A DNA stretch of 64,000 nt from Verrucomicrobia bacterium LW23 (lineage in GTDB: Bacteria > Verrucomicrobiota > Verrucomicrobiia > Methylacidiphilales > UBA1321): positions 248,001-312,000 of the forward strand of contig QAZA01000011.1 in the NCBI GenBank assembly GCA_003054695.1. Reading direction: 5' to 3'. Positions 63,143 through 64,000 of this stretch are shown one piece after another. A program made the translations under genes and the position numbers. Within the stretch, counting starts at the first letter, position 1; each line of letters starts with the position of its first letter. The notes beneath the pieces are model-generated. The model had not been told where the DNA came from. It saw nothing but the letters and a program-made list of their open reading frames with translations, and searched no databases.

Positions 63143-63333
63143 GATTCTGGCGCAGAGAGCCGTATTGCGTTGGCTGGCCGGATCCCGATTCAGGCCCGCG
63201 GAGGTAGCTTTGGGTTCTGCTCAGCACGTTTTTGCCGACGGAAATCCTTCATCCTCGTTGCTCGCACGTAGTCGATGAGCGTTTGCGGCGTAAGGTAGCC
63301 GCACATGGACGCTGCGACCGCCGTCAAGTGCTC

Positions 63334-63420
63334 CTACGCTGCAGCCTTCTTGTTCGGAGGTGCTTGCTCCAAGTCGTAAATCGCCTGCTTAAGCTTCTCC
63401 AGATCCTGGAAGTCAGGCAT
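63334..63420 (-). CDS. very small ORF overlapping the upstream gene
   Basis: A 28-residue frame (MPDFQDLEKLKQAIYDLEQ onward) whose ATG overlaps the stop of the 63413–63706 gene in the sequence ATGCCTGA, the typical form of translational coupling. It is mostly an amphipathic helix with a Lys/Ala end. The reading is tentative because of the short length; no function is suggested. Confidence 0.35.
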   Translation of the reverse strand: MPDFQDLEKLKQAIYDLEQAPPNKKAAA

Positions 63421-63706
63421 CGAACAGCTCCTTAAGATGCTTCTCGGCAATCGCCTTATCGACAAAGTACCAGCTGTTGTACCGCGAGCGAAGATCGATC
63501 TGCGCTGCCAGAACATTGGCCTGGCCTGGCAAATCTCGCACCAGCGTTTCCCCAACCGCCAGGGTCGACGTTGGGGTTGCACGAATTTCGGGATCTTCGA
63601 CGTCGATTTCGCCGTCGTCAATGCCTTCCTGGAGGAGGTTGATCGATTGAAGGACAACAGTCCAGGCGTGCAGACGATCTTCCAGGTCAGAGTTGGGATC
63701 GGTCAT
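63413..63706 (-). CDS. small protein of unknown function
   Basis: A 97-residue protein starting at ATG 63706. It is acidic and helical in the first half (LEDRLHAWTVVLQSINLLQE, GIDDGEIDVEDPEIR) and ends RSRYNSWYFVDKAIAEKHL. No family recognised. The frame upstream to 63820 has a different character, so the ATG was chosen. A 28-residue ORF overlaps its stop, forming a possible two-gene cassette. The A+T content and lack of neighbours of known role leave the function open. Confidence 0.55.
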   Translation of the reverse strand: MTDPNSDLEDRLHAWTVVLQSINLLQEGIDDGEIDVEDPEIRATPTSTLAVGETLVRDLPGQANVLAAQIDLRSRYNSWYFVDKAIAEKHLKELFDA

Positions 63707-63818
63707 CGTGCGGTGCACTGCACGACCTGCACTTAGCTCAAGGATGATGACCATAGAATAAGCTAAACCCAGTAGTTCTCCAGTGTCCAGACGGAACTCC
63801 CCGAGACCCGTGCTCCAC

Positions 63819-63858
63819 AAAAAAGATAGGATCTTCCCGCGGTGGGAAGATCCTATCT
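63819..63858 (-). terminator. strong rho-independent terminator of the oxidoreductase gene
   Basis: On the minus strand a perfect 14-base-pair stem (GATAGGATCTTCCC / GGGAAGATCCTATC, positions 63825–63838 and 63844–63857; 15 pairs with the closing A-T) has a 5-base loop, and is followed by TTTTTT (complement of 63819–63824). It lies 35 bases after the stop codon at 63893. Confidence 0.9.
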
Positions 63859-63892
63859 GAATCCTGCGTAAAACCCAACTTTCCGCCGTGCC

Positions 63893-64000
63893 TTACAGCG
63901 ACAGCGTCACTTCACGGCCTTCCACGCTGCTCTGCATCAGGCCTTCGAGGATGCCGATGACGCTGAGCGTCTGCGAGACGGGCACGGGGGAGGAGAGGCC
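63893..64000 (-). CDS. Gfo/Idh/MocA-type oxidoreductase, C-terminal end (partial)
   Basis: The last 35 residues and stop of a gene that continues beyond the window. The sequence GLSSPVPVSQTLSVIGILEG followed by LMQSSVEGREVTL matches the C-terminus of Gfo/Idh/MocA sugar-type dehydrogenases, where a helix with the pattern S…IIEGIYxSxxxGxxVxL is typical. The reading frame uses GC-rich codons and is followed by a strong terminator. Family assigned from a short tail, so moderate. Confidence 0.6.
   Translation of the reverse strand, partial: GLSSPVPVSQTLSVIGILEGLMQSSVEGREVTLSL

Overview
The window looks like chromosome of a GC-rich bacterium, most likely a member of the Verrucomicrobiota/PVC group. 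This is inferred from the gene families (phoH–membrane HD hydrolase–ybeY cluster, a GntR-type HTH fused to a LacI-type sensor, a PVC-style tyrosine integrase, LamG/Big_1/RHS giant secreted proteins) and from the scarcity of Shine-Dalgarno sites; no rRNA or marker phylogeny is available here. Most of the window is ordinary core genome with GC-rich codon use.

Layout. 0–4.6 kb (+): phoH, a membrane HD-domain phosphohydrolase, ybeY (rRNA maturation; no normal start codon at the expected N-terminus) and an SBF-like transporter. 4.6–12.8 kb (−): nuoB-C-D-(BamE-like lipoprotein)-E-F-G-H, a partial complex I operon without nuoA and nuoI–N. 13–16.9 kb (+): a secreted TPR protein, a metallo-beta-lactamase-fold protein that lacks its metal-binding motif, nrdR, and a protein that resembles a degenerate ATP-cone. 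17.6 kb: tRNA-Thr(CGT).

17,655–34,764: a 17.1-kb integrated island bounded by a 26-bp direct repeat of the tRNA 3' end. It carries a tyrosine integrase, a divergent regulator, an AlpA/Xis-like HTH protein, a replication-initiation-type protein, a DnaC-like helicase loader, a candidate replication/regulatory region, a frameshifted HNH nuclease, a 3,473-residue RHS/YD-repeat polymorphic toxin, a small thioredoxin-fold protein lacking the redox cysteines (candidate immunity protein), and a structured sequence resembling the 5' part of a group II intron. The integration–regulation–replication module resembles phage satellites (PICI/P4-like) and the cargo is an RHS toxin–immunity pair. This is the most interesting system in the window.

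34.8–43.2 kb (−): a beta-helix protein, a polytopic membrane protein, a large exported DUF3352-like protein with a low-complexity tail, and rnhB. 43.6–49.7 kb: a response regulator with a C-terminal Cys motif, a CNNM/CorC-type transporter, a Lys/Ala/Pro-rich protein with a membrane hairpin, an OmpR-type regulator and an RluA-type pseudouridine synthase. 49.7–53.4 kb (−): agmatine deiminase and N-carbamoylputrescine amidase (agmatine to putrescine) and a GntR/LacI hybrid regulator. 53.6–62.2 kb (−): a BatA-like protein, RecD2, a membrane-anchored Lon-like protease and a MoxR ATPase. 62.7–64 kb: small unknown genes and the end of a Gfo/Idh/MocA oxidoreductase with a strong terminator.

Two non-coding repeat observations stand out: six copies of a 17-bp palindrome GGGACA-N5-TGTCCC between 48.8 and 54.2 kb, inside and between genes, and a ~165-bp fold-back element centred at 56,394 between recD2 and the BatA-like gene.
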